64,000 bases of DNA from Scalesia atractyloides (GCA_947069175.1 CAMTDV010000012.1:35310341-35374340), one strand, 5' to 3'. Positions 34,101 to 45,665 are shown, counted from the stretch's first letter. A program made the numbers and translations. Notes: generated by a model not told the origin, from the letters alone.

Positions 34101-34790
34101 AAAGGCATTAGCACGCTACGGTGTCACTCATCGTTTCTCCACCGCTTATCATCCTCAAACAAGCGGTCAAGTGGAGAATGCGAACCGAGGGGTGAAGCGG
34201 ATCTTAGAGAAGATGGTAGGCAAGAGTAGGAAGGATTAGTCCGATAAACTAGACGATGCATTATGGGCTTTTACAACCGCCTATAAGGCGCCTTTAGGAA
34301 CCACACCCTTTATGATTGTCTATGGCAAAGCCTGCCATCTTCCAGTTGAACTCGAGCATCGAGCATTGTGAGCTCTCAAAACTGTGAATTTAGACCTCAC
34401 CGAAGCTGCTAGGAGATGATATTTCCAAATTCATGAGTTAGAGGCGCTTCGAGATGCAACCTATGAGCGTTCATGGAGTATTAAAGAGAAAACCAAGGCT
34501 TTGCATGATAGGAGATTGAGGGGAGGAGTTTAAGATAGGCGATAAAGTGCTTCTATACAATTCAAGATTGAAATTATTCGCCGGGAAGCTGAAGTCCAAG
34601 TGGACGGGTCCGTATGTGGTGAATGAGGTATTTCCATATGGGACGGTGGAGTTGAAGATGAAGCCGATGGAGGTACTTGGAAGGTCAACGACCATAGATA
34701 TGGACATTATTTAGGAGGGCCGCTCGATTCCATCGAGATGGAGGAAACTCCTCTCGAAGTTCCACCTCGCACCACATAGGATCTTGAGTG
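31200..34790 (+). pseudogene. pol of the Athila-like element (PR-RT-RH-IN)
   Basis: Protease: ADLGASINLMP (altered DTGA-type site) near 31440-31480 and IILGHPFLRTAKAIID near 31650. RT: WVCIDYKKLNDATRKDHFPL, FSGYFQIPIAPEDQEKTTF and YCRMPFGLCNAPATFQRCM at about 32450-32715; the catalytic DD segment (MDDFSVYG) is shifted by one frame near 32755. RNase H: ELMCDASDYAVGAVLGQ at about 33045. Integrase: FDVWGIDFMGPF, a second Asp in IIDCGTHF, and Glu in PQTSGQVENANR at about 33875-34190. About 100 residues normally between RT and RNase H are missing around 32975. Stops at about 32856, 34238 and 34368. Confidence 0.85.
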
Positions 34791-35075
34791 TAAGCTCAAG
34801 TGTAGAGTTTGTAAATTTTGGTAATTGTTTGCATTTCATTTTTTATAGTGCTAATTCTTGTTTTCCATAGTTTGTGTTTTGTTTGTTTGTGTGTCGTTTA
34901 GCTGATTGCAGGTTCTGTCACCAACATTAAGCCACCATCAACGACGAATTGGCGTTTGCAGGTAAGTTATTATAAGTAATCGGATGAAAAAGGGGTTTTC
35001 ACTAGAGTTCAAATTTAAACTAAAACTTTTCTAAGGTAAAACACTAGCCAAATTTTGAAACTCTCTGTAAAAACA

Positions 35076-35207
35076 CCTCTCTCGCGGACCGGGAGAGCCA
35101 TGACTCATCTCGGTCGTGGCCCGCGAGAGGCCTTTGACTCCGGAATTCATTACTCAGTCGCGGGGCGCGAGAGGAATTACATCCTCTCACGTGGCCCGCG
35201 AGCGACC
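35076..35207. repeat. array of four GC-rich palindromes, Athila-like interior
   Basis: Blocks at 35076-35099, 35109-35130, 35155-35174 and 35183-35207, for example CTCTCGCGGACCGGGAGAG and TCGTGGCCCGCGAGAGG. All are variants of a palindrome with a CGCGG..CGCGAGAG core. They sit downstream of integrase and about 940 bp upstream of the next ORF relic. Confidence 0.85.
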
Positions 35208-36143
35208 CTAACAGCATACTTAAAACCCTAAAAGCCATTTCATCCCTTCCAACCTCATTTTCTCTAACCTACAACATACGACTCCTTCCCCTTTCTCCAC
35301 CAAAATCCACATATTTTACCCACATTCACCAACTTCTTCTCCTACTACTTTCCCACATCAACCACAACTCATTTTCAAGTGCAAGTTGGTGTTTTTCATC
35401 CTCAAACGAGCTATTCAAGAGTTTCTGTAACTTATTCACTATTTGCTTAATTTTTCTTGTAGATCGGCATTACGGTATGTTTTCTTGCAACTCTTGTGCT
35501 TTAATCTTCATATTTTACTTAGTTGCTGATCGTATATTAGTGTTTGGTCCTTTTAGGTTGCATGCTAGTTACTTTGAGGGTTTGGGGTGCACGTGGGTTG
35601 GGTTTGAGCTTTGATTGTTGTGGCTGAACTAGTTCTGTATTGGAAATTTGGGTGTAAACAGGGTACATTTTGCGGGTATTTTGGTTTGGTAAGGTTCAAC
35701 ATTGAGTGTGGGGATTCGGGTTAGTAATTCTTGGTATAAAAATCATATTTTTCATAAAACTTTAAACCCGTTTTTCTGCTTTGTTTATAAAGTTTTTATC
35801 TTTAGTTTTGAACTCAATGTTGGATACTTTTCGGCACCAGGTTTTTAATTGTGGACAATTAAAGTGCCGGAAGGGGGTAGTCGTACTGTTTTAGATATAT
35901 TTTTGGATACGGTTTGGCAATATCTGGGCATTCATGCATATAAGATCTCTCACCCGTACTCAATCTCCATTCAGGCGAGATTCGGTCTAATTAATTAATA
36001 ATGTTGCTTACACCCAATAAAAATATATCTAATAATATTTGGTAAAGTGTTTTTCTGATTATGGCTGCGAATGTAATGTTATACCGTCATTGCTCACACA
36101 CGGTTTATTCTTTCTAATGTTTTGCTTGTGAATTAAATGGCTG
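35208..36143 (+). other. non-coding spacer of the Athila-like element
   Basis: A pyrimidine-rich, leader-like stretch (35240-35400) follows the palindrome array, then AT-rich sequence up to the next ORF relic. No gene. Confidence 0.45.
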
Positions 36144-36149
36144 TTGCAG

Positions 36150-37590
36150 ATGTCAGGAGAAGGTAGTTCAAGTAGAGCAGGTAGGAAGAGGAGAGGGCCC
36201 GCACCTCGACAGACGGGTGACACAGCTGAGACACAACCGCTGCCCCTGAATTTTGGGCTGCGAAGGAGCATTAGATATAGGGGAAACGGTATTCCCCACG
36301 GGAAGAGTACACGATTAGTGGACAGTCCTCTGCTGCAGTTTGATCTAGATTCTTATGAGAGTGAGAGATTATCTACCCTGATTACATGTGATCTACTGCC
36401 ATATAGAAGAATTGATTGGGACATGCTTGACCATATGGGTCAACGGGGGAGGATCGAACAACTTTTAGGCGGTAAATTCAGTAGAGTGTTGGATTGTGAT
36501 GAGAGACAATATGAAGAAATTACTCTTTAATTTCACTCCACTTTCGATATCAGCATGGAAGTCCGCTGAAAGTGATGCTATTTCGTTTGCCTTGGGGAGG
36601 CACGTATATGAGATGACAGTTCCACAGTTTGCTATAGCCACTCAGTTCTATACAATGGAAGAAGTTTAGTCACCAGAGTTTTTCACCAGTTTACAGGGGG
36701 TTTTCAAAAGAAGACACCCACATAGTGTTCAGACAGACGAGTTAGTCCGATTCCTGGGTACAATCTCAGCTGCATCGTATTCCAACAATATGGTGGCGAG
36801 TGATATCATCGATATGGTCTACCGGTTCATTCATAAGATTCTGGCAGCTACACTAGTTGGAAGAGGACAGGGAGATAATATTGTTAATCAGGTACGTTTG
36901 TTTTGTTTGATGTGCATGGTAGAGAGAAGACCGGTGAACTTGGCGATATTTTTGCGTGGTCTATGAAGCGGTTGTGGAGGGGAGGCCCAGGGGCTAGGGT
37001 GTATTGTGGGCCCTTGATTACGTGTTTGGCAGAGAGTTTCGGGGTGTTTGACAGATATCCTCGAGACAGGATGAGAGAGGTCCTGTCCCCGTGTTTCATG
37101 AGTATACGCGACCTTCAGGTGACTGGGATTTTGACTTCGCAAGAGCCTGTTAGCTGGGAGTCGATCAGACAGGGTCCTCAAGTTCAGCCTCCTCCGGGTT
37201 CTGAGGCTGCTTCATCTATGCAGGCTGGAGTTCCTACTCGATATCAGAGACCAGTGACAGGTCAAGAGCTGCCGGGAAGACAGTATCCTCTTCGTCAGCC
37301 CTGTCCTGACACACTTACATTAGATTCTTTGTATGACAGGATGGAGACTGGGTTCGGTAATCTGCGAGGGTATGTAGAACAGCAGTTTGGTGGAGTGCGC
37401 CAAGTTATGATGGAAAGTTGGAGGATGCATGAACGGTCAGCGAAGGTTAGAGGATGGGATGCGTTATATGATGGAAAATTTGAACATGGGGGTGCCATTC
37501 TATTTCCAGCAGAGAGGTCAGCCGGGTCCTGGTCAATTCAGTGGGATGGAGGATGTTCAACCGTATCAAGTGTTCGAGGCATCTGAGGAG
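36150..37590 (+). pseudogene. post-integrase ORF relic of the Athila-like element
   Basis: The frame from the ATG at 36150 (MSGEGSSSRAGRKRRG) runs to 36529, then continues in other frames: EITLEFHSTFDIS near 36515, SAESDAISFALGRHVYEM near 36570, and an open frame from 36903 to 37586 rich in Gln, Pro and Arg. This position and the TLEF-containing segment match the extra ORF that Athila elements carry downstream of integrase, sometimes called env-like. I see no clear signal peptide or membrane helix, so an envelope role is not supported here. Several stops and frameshifts. Confidence 0.65.
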
Positions 37591-38926
37591 TCAGAAGAGA
37601 ATGATTAAGCAACAACGGATCCTTATTGATGTTTATTTTTCTTTATTGTTGTTTTAATATCTTATTGGTCTGTACTTTAAACACTTTACTTGTTGGGATT
37701 TGTGGGTTGGTTGGGTATGATGGTGGTTAACTTCTTCAGACAATTTATTCATTTACTTGTTCTATTATGTTTGGAAGTTGTCTATGTTGTTGATAGGTTG
37801 ATGTTTGTGTGAGATTTAAGAGTTGTTTGCTAAGCGTGTTCGGATTGGAGGGCAAAGTGGATTGACTGGCACATTGACAGTTGCATTATCAGCTAAGCCG
37901 TTTCACTTGTTTAGTTTTTATTTATATTTTTTCCGTCTTCTTATTGTTTAGTAGTGAGTTTTCTCATCCTTGCATTAGGGACAATGCAACATTTAAGTGT
38001 GGGGATGGGATAGTGAGTCGTAGAGTAGTTTTAATTTGTTTGAAGGAAAAAAAAATCAGAAAATGTCCTCATTTAAGGAGTTTGCATAATATATAAACGG
38101 AAAATGATAGAAAATTGAGTTTTTATTCGGTTTCAAATAATGATAATATGAGTAATAAAAGGTTGAGTTTATGTCTAACTTGGGATATGTGAGTAGGCTC
38201 GATTCGGTTCTTAGTTTCTTTGAGATTAATATACCTTAATTGTCAGTCTACTAGTGGGTACTCATCTAGGAAAAAATGGGAAACTGAAACTGCCAAAAAT
38301 AGTATAAGGAATGCCATTATAAGCTAAAATCTTGAGAATTTTTGACCATGTACATGAAAGAAAAGAAATAAAGGAGAAAAAAAATAAGAAAAATGAGCTT
38401 GATTGAAAAAGTAGACGAGGCCTCTGGAATCTCCCTTGGGGATGGTGACTCTAATCGAGAATCTCTCTAGGATAAGTTGAAAATTTGAAGTATCGAAGCC
38501 CATGTTGTTACTCTCGGGGATGGTGACTTTGGTTGAGACAACCTCTAGGTTAGATATGCAAAAAGAAATCAAGTGCTCAAAAGTAGGAAAAAAATAGAAA
38601 AAGGAAAAAAAATTACTTGATTTTAAATTCCTTTGATTTTGGTATAAAACGGTTAGGAAATGGGTCAAATGATACGTTCCTTTTATTCCGTAAGCTTGAG
38701 TTGGAATGGTTTACTGTTTTTAGCTAGTGTGAGATCTTAGGTAGATTGACCGAACTTAAACTAAATTCATATGATAAGAATTTTGAACCGAGTTTTGAGT
38801 TTAAGTGGACATGGATATTCACAATCGCGGTTAATGTAAATTCTAATCTTAATAAGATAATCCTAATTTTTGAAATCGAATAATTACTTGGTTTGTGCAT
38901 AATTCTTTTTCTAGGACGAAAAAAGA
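37591..38926 (+). other. 3' non-coding region of the Athila-like element
   Basis: T-rich and A-rich sequence between the last ORF relic and the polypurine tract. No gene supported. Confidence 0.5.
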
Positions 38927-38943
38927 GCAAGTTTGGGGATATT
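38927..38943 (+). promoter_or_regulatory. polypurine tract of the Athila-like element
   Basis: GCAAGTTTGGGGATATT directly before TGATGTATTG, the inferred first bases of the 3' LTR. A similar AAGTTTGGGG tract is typical for Athila elements. Confidence 0.65.
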
Positions 38944-40639
38944 TGATGTATTGAATAATACATTCATTTATCGTGTACAGTTTGTAACGTTTTAGTTGGT
39001 TTTCGTTTCGGTTTGTCAAGAATATATCTACTTTTAATCAAAATGCATTTTGCAGGTCTTGGTTCATGAAAGTGGCTGAAAAGATGGGAAAAATGAGCTG
39101 AAACGATAAATGGAACCAAGCCGGATCGTAGTTGGAACCCGAGAGAAGAAACGAATCGCAAAACAGGGGAAAACAGCCTCTGGCGGCCCGCGACCGCCAG
39201 ATCTAATCCCTTTCGCGGGTGGCAAGAGGGTAATAGTTATCCTGAGAAGTATCACTCTGTCACGGGGCGTGACCGGGACACATATCCCTCTCGTGGCCAG
39301 CGAGAGGGTGAGGTTTCCAGACAGTTACGCAGACTTATCAGATTTGTGAAAGATAAGTATAAGTTTAAGAGTTTAACTCTAATTGCAACAACTTTGGAGA
39401 ACATTGAAGTTAGAAAGCTAAATTATGGATCTTGGAGGCTGATAATTGTGAGTTGAAGCTGCTAGGAATCATCAAGGTGAAGCAAGAGCTTGGAGACTAA
39501 CTTAAACACGGGTTTTATTGCGAGATCTTTTCACTTTTAATTCTCGTTGTTCTTACTTTGATGAATTCTGATTTTGACTTTGTTTTGATTATTCTTGAAA
39601 CCATGTCAATTGGCTAGATTTATTTTGCTACCTAGGTTTGGATTTATTATTTATGAAAGTTTGAAACTTGACTTGATTTTATGATGTTGAATGGTGATTT
39701 TTGGTAAAGTTAATAACGTTGACTATTTCGTTTAGTGTATTGCATGATTTGAATTGCTTTTTGATTAGTTAGTTGTTTTACATAAATCTTGTTGGATGTC
39801 TTCCATAGAATAGGTTTGTGTTGATTTTCGGGTCTTTACGGGTTCGGGGAATCATTCGATAGAATTGGCCAATAAACTGGGAAAATAATTAAGTAAAATA
39901 TATGATTAATTCTTACCATTATACTAAATTAATGATTGAGGAATAATAATTTATTAACTGAATTGATTAAGTAAATTGTTAGATTTAGGTTTTGAGAAAA
40001 TCCTAGGTCTAATTTACTTGCCATAGTCGAGTTGGTTAAACCAAACCAAGAGTCATTGTTAGTCTAGGTTTTCTCTTGAGAAGTAGTTAACTAAATTGGA
40101 CACTTTACTAAATAATAGACAACCGATAGGAAGCCTTAAAACTGGTGAACCCAAACTACTTTTAGGTTATCATAGGTGTCTTCCTGATAAGGGTAGGGGG
40201 TCCTGTTCGGTATATCTTAGCGTTTAGTATATCAAGATTCTGGTTTACCATTTAGCATTATTAATCAATTGAAAGACCAAATAAGTAGTAATAGAAAATT
40301 TAACCTAGGTAGCTGATTTATCATTCCTTGAATTAATCTCTAATTTAAAAGTTCAATTTTAATTTGTTTAATTAAGTAATTTTAGTTTAATTATAATTTT
40401 AGAATTAAAAGCAAACCCCCCCAAATATAAAAAAGTTGGTTAATCGAGTCTAGATCGAGTCGTCAACTTAATTCGAGAGTCTCGTGGGTTCGATAATCCG
40501 GACATACTTAAACTATTCTACAATTGATTGGTCCACTTGTCGGTTAGTAGTTTAGTAAAATTTAGGAGTCTAGAGTTTAATTTGAGTCTAGAATTAGGGT
40601 AATTTTAATTGTTTTTAATTAACTACTTTTAGAACCTCA
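38944..40639 (+). repeat. 3' LTR of the Athila-like element
   Basis: Runs from TGATGTA after the polypurine tract to AGAACCTCA. The second half is duplicated in the 5' LTR fragment; the first half exists only here, because the 5' copy is truncated. Confidence 0.75.
39178..39310. repeat. array of four GC-rich palindromes in the Athila-like 3' LTR
   Basis: Blocks at 39178-39201 (CTGGCGGCCCGCGACCGCCAG would exceed a single arm; core GGCGGCCCGCGACCGCC), 39210-39230, 39255-39277 and 39285-39310 (CCTCTCGTGGCCAGCGAGAG). Same size, number and spacing as the array at 35076-35207, but different sequence within each palindrome. Confidence 0.85.
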
Positions 40640-41005
40640 ATGCACAAAAGGTAAATAAACTTTCGAGAAATTCTATTCTAAATTTGGCAAAGTTTGGTTA
40701 CACTTTGACGCTCAAAAGATTTGAAAGTGGCAAGAAATCTAGGTGAAACGAATGACAAACCAATTTATAGACATCTCCTAATCGACGGACCAAACGAATG
40801 TAGCATTCGTTATTCGTTCAAACGAACATACCATTCACTTGTTGCCATTCTATTGAACATTAACAAACAATTGTGTCAATCATTTAACCCATTTGAAAAG
40901 TCTAACTCTACCTGCACAAACACATAAAATCACAAACAAAACTATACAATGATCTAAAACACTTGCCAAAACGGCTACATACACATTACGCTCTATGATC
41001 AATAA
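40640..41005. other. unassigned sequence between the Athila-like element and the copia relic
   Basis: About 365 bp with no recognised domain. It may be degraded copia gag or a separate insertion. Confidence 0.35.
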
Positions 41006-41606
41006 ATGGAGAATTTCTTGTTTGATAAGAACAAGATGGTCTTTGTCGATGGAACCTTGAAGAAACAAGAAAAGACTGATAAAGATCACATGGCATGGAT
41101 ACGATGTGATGTAATGACCAGAGGACGGCTTACTACAACCATGACGAAGGAAATTAGGATTAGTGTGAAATACGCCTAACACATCTGAAGAAATCTAGAA
41201 TGATCTGCATGAAAGTTTTGTTAAAAAATTGCCCATGGGGCATTTGACTTGAAACAATTGTTCACCAGGACTAGCCAGGTTGGTGGCTCGATCTCGACTC
41301 AATATACAAGACTAAGGGCATTATGGGATGAGATTAGCTCGATTTTCCAAACACCTAAGTGTTCTAATGTCGGGTGCACGTCTGGTGTAAGTAAGAAGAT
41401 GACCAAATCAAGGGATAGAAAGGGGTTATACAAGTTCCTTCTTGGACTAGATAATGACTTCTCTACTATCAAAACCTAGATATGGCGATCAAACTAATTC
41501 CATCCTTGGGTGAAGCTTACCACCACATGGATGAAGATGAGCATCAGAGGGCAGTGTCAACTAGGAAGAGATCTAATTATGAAATTGCCACATTCCAAGC
41601 CTTTTG
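41006..41606 (+). pseudogene. Ty1/copia gag relic, central part
   Basis: MENFLFDKNKMVFVDGTLKK and later ALWDEISSIFQTPKC, then GLYKFLLGLDNDFSTIKTQI-type sequence, are characteristic of copia gag (UBN2/Retrotran_gag_2 region). Stops at 41177 and 41477 and frameshifts break it. It continues the protein that begins at 28137 and is continued in turn at 43263. Confidence 0.8.
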
Positions 41607-43262
41607 ATGCATGCAAATGGTACATACAAAATATATCAATTACACAAGTTCTAAATTGATGAAAATGGAATTTACCTAAAACCAAATTACATAAATAACA
41701 TGCAACTTTACCTATCGTATACGTAATATAGTAGTGGTAAGAACCAAGTATCGATCCTAAAGACACAGTAGCTCCTAATACTTAATCATCTGTCAATATC
41801 TATTCGATGTAAGAGTGATTTGTAAAGAAACTAATGATTACGAGTAGACACAAATTGTGGTTTTAGAGAAATCAGATTAGAAAGCTAACCATTTAGACTT
41901 TGACTCATCTTAACTTGAATGACTATTGGTTTAAATTGGTTTTGAAGACTATTTTACTAATTAGTTCAAATAGCATGTGAAGTGCTAAAATGGATTAGAG
42001 CCTTACTAGGGTTAATCCCACAAAACTATAGAATCAATGTTATAGACACACACCAAGACTTAATCTTGTGAAGCAAGTTTTAGTTACCATCCTTTATGAC
42101 TTAGGTTTCTATTTTTGTTTAGAAACATAGATTAACGAATTGAGCGATTTACTATCTATGCTACTTAATTTTAAGCAAACCCCAACTAGTTTCTAGATCC
42201 TTTTATCCAGACACTTCCCATAGGTAGCTCACATGTTTTACTAGTTATATCACCAATTTGTCTACGCCGGTTAAGGATTCAAGCCTCAGATTATAAGAGC
42301 ACATTTATAACCTTAAAGATAATACGTGTTGAATCTTGCATACATAACTTCATAGAAAGATCAACAAGACCAAACAAATCGGATTTAAAACCAATACTCA
42401 CAAGTAATCATACACATCATAAGATCAAAATAACCAACTTTACTAAAATCACACAATCATACATAAAAACCAATGTATAAATCAAACCAGAAGAAGAACC
42501 ATCACAACCTAAATGGCTTACAACAGTTTAGCCTAGAATAGTAACGTGAAATAAACCAAAACTACATCTAAAAGAAGTCATGGATGTGCTAGATACTGAA
42601 AACGAAAGCAAACCGAATCGATATGCGTAATCAGTTGCAAACCAAATGGTAGAAACTTCAATCCTCAAACTTATAGACCTTCGAATCTTATATGCTCCTA
42701 AACAACATTCTTTGCCTCCAAATTGTGTTCTATTGCCTTCTGTTGCGCTTATTACCGTCATAGGGTCTTAAATACTGGAATCTAGGGTTTTCACGCTTCT
42801 CGGCCCATTTTGGCGGCTTACAGCCGGTAACCGTTTAGTATATTATGTCCGGTAACTAAGCCCAAAGCCCAATAACAACTTTACGAGCACACTAGGAGAT
42901 TTCGATGATCACTACCTGTAACCTTTTAATGAGTGCGACCCGTAACCTAAGACTTAGGGCCCACAAACCCATTATTTGGATCGGTGTCGTCGAAACAATT
43001 AAGATTCATATATTATGTGTGCCATAACTCATTTCCTAGCTCAAGATATGACTGTTTGAATTTCAGCTTCTTCTCTGCAGCACCATTTTATTTAGTTTTG
43101 CCTTGTTTCTTCAGGTTTTCATCCATACTCTTCACAAACACCATCTAAACCTACAAATTCACAATATGAATGAATAAATACAATAATCTTATATAATTCA
43201 CCATATAAATCCGTCAAATGCATATATAACTCATGTTACTCTACAAGTACATCACCTTTACC
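41607..43262. other. 1.65-kb non-coding insertion of unknown type inside the copia relic
   Basis: Separates the gag core from its zinc knuckle. Its minus strand has features of a retrotransposon LTR or leader (a GGATCGATACTTGGTTCTTA stretch near 41730-41760), but I could not find a duplicated end or target duplication. No gene. Confidence 0.45.
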
Positions 43263-43720
43263 AGACGCGATGTCGGTGGTCAAAAAAAGAGGCATCAAAG
43301 GGGAATAAACAACCTACAAACAAGAGCCGGAACATTATGATTTCTGTGGCAAGGACGGGTGCAACTGTGATGGGTGCTTCAAGCGTATACGATACCTTAA
43401 GTGGTGGTCTGGAAACTGAAAGACTGATAGAGGTAAAGCAAGGGATGGTTTTGTAGAGGGTGAGTAGAGTCTGTTAGCGGGATTAAATAATGAAAAATAT
43501 CAGCAGTTCTTAAAATTGTTTGTTGGAAAAGGTCCACAGATACCGAAACTACTCCTCCAATGACAAATAAGGCAGGTAGATTGATGGAGGAATTAAATGG
43601 GCTGTTGATTCAGTTTGCACCAAACATATAACCCACATGTCTGATTATTTTATAGTTGACGTGTCATGGGGTGTGTATAAAATTAGTCAATATAAGCTGG
43701 TTATTAAAGGAAACCAAGTC
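43263..43720 (+). pseudogene. Ty1/copia gag zinc knuckle and protease relic
   Basis: DFCGKDGCNCDGCFK at about 43339-43385 is a copia zinc knuckle whose His has been lost, followed by LKWWSGN. Next come a QQFLKLFVGKG segment and a protease-site relic, VDSVCTKHITHMSDYF, near 43600-43650, in which the Gly of DSG is changed. Broken by stops. Confidence 0.75.
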
Positions 43721-44147
43721 TTAAATTTGTAAACACGATAAGATACCATCATTCACTACAACACGTTAGGGAAAGTGCACTTATCGTTGGTGTAGTATAG
43801 CGATGGCAAAATACCATGGTCATCCAAGGACACAATGGCGTTTAGTACCAAAATGCAGTTAACGTCTAGTTTTAAAAGTAGAGTTTTTGGAAAATAATAA
43901 CAAAAATCACTTGTGCTTGACTCCCCTTTAATGACAACATTAATTCTTTAGTTACAGACTTTTCAAACGATCAGTATATGAAAACAAACATGGCTCCGGG
44001 TTAGGTTACCTAATCATACGTCTCTTCGGAAAGTCGCCACGAGAAATTTACATGTCAACCACCGAAACTCGTTCTATGAAGAAAACTAGTATGTGTGTTT
44101 GTTAATCACATAATGTAATACAACCTATTTGAGGGAATCAATACTCT
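43721..44147 (+). other. degraded sequence, probably copia pol, up to the Tekay insertion
   Basis: No confident domain; the position suggests decayed protease/integrase sequence of the copia relic. Confidence 0.35.
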
Positions 44148-44235
44148 TGTAACACCCTGTAAAATCGTGTCCAATAGTATAGTGACACGTGTTGTATTTT
44201 AAAAAAGTCTATTAAAGACCAGAAAGGACTAAAGG

Positions 44236-44585
44236 CATCAACATGCTCAAAACGAGCCTCTGAGTGACAGTCTGATGTCAACATGCATAAATAACAGCCT
44301 CTGAGTGACTGATATGTCAACATGCTTAAATCATTAGCCTCTGAGTGACTGATATGTCAATATGCTTGAAATTTGGCTTCTGAGTGACTGATATGTCAAC
44401 ATGCCCAACCTCTGAGTGATATTGGAATCAACATGCTTATCATAAGCCTCTGAGTGATCCTTTGTGAAGTCCTAAACTCTCATACGTGCCATTTGTTGGA
44501 CGAGAGGGTTCAATTTTGTAAATATGTGAAAGTTGGATGATGGAGGGACTAAAAGTGTCAGCATGTTAATTAAACCTCTAAGTGA
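44236..44585 (+). repeat. minisatellite at the head of the outer Tekay LTR, about seven units
   Basis: Units of about 40 bp with ATGTCAACATGC and CCTCTGAGTGACTGAT. Two or so more units than in the solo LTR at 5909-6178. Confidence 0.85.
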
Positions 44586-44745
44586 CCTTTTAACGAACCG
44601 AGAGCTCGACAATGTCAGGCATAACCCCGGGTATGCCAGATATTGGCTAAGGAGGGCTAAAATAGCCAAAAAGGTGTTTAAAAAGGTTTTTATAAGCTTT
44701 AATAAGTTAAGGGGCTAAATATGTCAAACTTTGAAACTTGCCATA

Positions 44746-44802
44746 GGCGGTCGCGGGCCGCGAGAGATCTGGCCTGAGTCTCTCGCGCCCCGCGAGACAG
44801 GG
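44746..44802. repeat. pair of GC-rich palindromes in the outer Tekay LTR
   Basis: GCGGTCGCGGGCCGCGAGAG (44746-44768) and CTCTCGCGCCCCGCGAGACA (44777-44802), about 160 bp upstream of the TATA box. Confidence 0.88.
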
Positions 44803-44959
44803 TCTGCTGTAGAAAATTGTTTGGCAGCCAAGCAAAACTCCACAAAACCATTAAATCCAAACCATGGCTTCCCAAACTGCTATGCCATGTTTTGGGACAC
44901 TTATAAGCTTCTTCTTACACCCCTAAAAACCTGGCTTCACCTCCTTTGAGCTCTCCAAC

Positions 44960-44967
44960 TATAAATA
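44960..44967 (+). promoter_or_regulatory. TATA box of the outer Tekay LTR
   Basis: TATAAATA, same context as at 16044-16051. Confidence 0.75.
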
Positions 44968-45585
44968 GGTGCTTAAGTTCACCATTCCAACTTGCACCTT
45001 TCTTATTAAATCACTCTTCTCCCTCCTCTGGAAGTTCCTAGCTGAAAGGAGCATCAAACTTAGTTCTCTTGCATTGTATGAACCTCTTGTAAGTGTTCCT
45101 TGATCTTGCATTTTCGTTTATAGGCTTTTACAGCCAAAAGTCAAGCGTTTTCGTAAAACGCTTTGACTTTTGGTTAAGACCATTATGGTCCAGCCATTGT
45201 TCGAAATGAACATGGCTAAGTGATCGTAATAAGGTAGGTGTTAGTCCCTATAAAGGGCACCTACTGATATAAAGTTGCATTATGGTCATAATATAATGTA
45301 GCATAACCCTCTGAGGTTATATTACATGATCATTGTAACATTTGTGTAAATCGGGTTTCTAAAACCCGCCCCAGTTTATCAATCAAAGTGTATTTATTTA
45401 ACATTTTTATTTATTGTTTTATATATAGTAGAATATATATAAAATATATATATATATATATATATATAATAACAAAGGTTTAAAATAATCTTAATAAAAT
45501 AAAATAAATAATCAGTTAATTAATAAATATTTAATTAATGGATAATTAAAAGGCTTAATAAAAATTAATTAAAGAAAACAGGATT

Positions 45586-45665
45586 AAAAAGGGTGAACCG
45601 GGAATCGAACCCGGGTTCCCCGGGTAAAACACACACCGCACACACCACTGCACTATACACATAAG
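45586..45665 (-). ncRNA. tRNA-like Pol III unit 0 (reverse strand) in the 5' LTR
   Basis: On the minus strand: A box TAGTGCAGTGG (fits TRGYNNANNGG), about 33 bases later B box GGTTCGATTCC inside a CCGGG/CCCGG-type T stem, then TTTTT at 45590-45586. This has all internal promoter parts and a terminator of a Pol III gene, but no full cloverleaf. In the 3' LTR (about 53387-53450) the A box is damaged and the T run shortened to four. Transcription is a prediction only. Confidence 0.6.

Larger units (their letters stand above)
28280..40639 (+). mobile_element. Athila-like Ty3 retrotransposon, 5'-truncated and decayed
   Basis: Order: partial 5' LTR, primer-binding site, gag, protease, RT, RNase H, integrase, a long spacer, a further ORF relic, polypurine tract, 3' LTR. 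Integrase precedes the 3' LTR side (Ty3 order), and the extra ORF downstream of integrase plus the GGCGCCGTTGCC-type primer site match the Athila/Tat lineage. Many stops and a deletion between RT and RNase H make it non-autonomous. It lies between two colinear parts of a copia relic, so it inserted into that element. Confidence 0.85.

Noticed and set aside
36150..37590. Retroviral-type envelope gene in the Athila-like element
   Set aside because: Position fits the so-called env-like ORF, but no signal peptide, membrane anchor or cleavage site is visible, so only an ORF relic is called.
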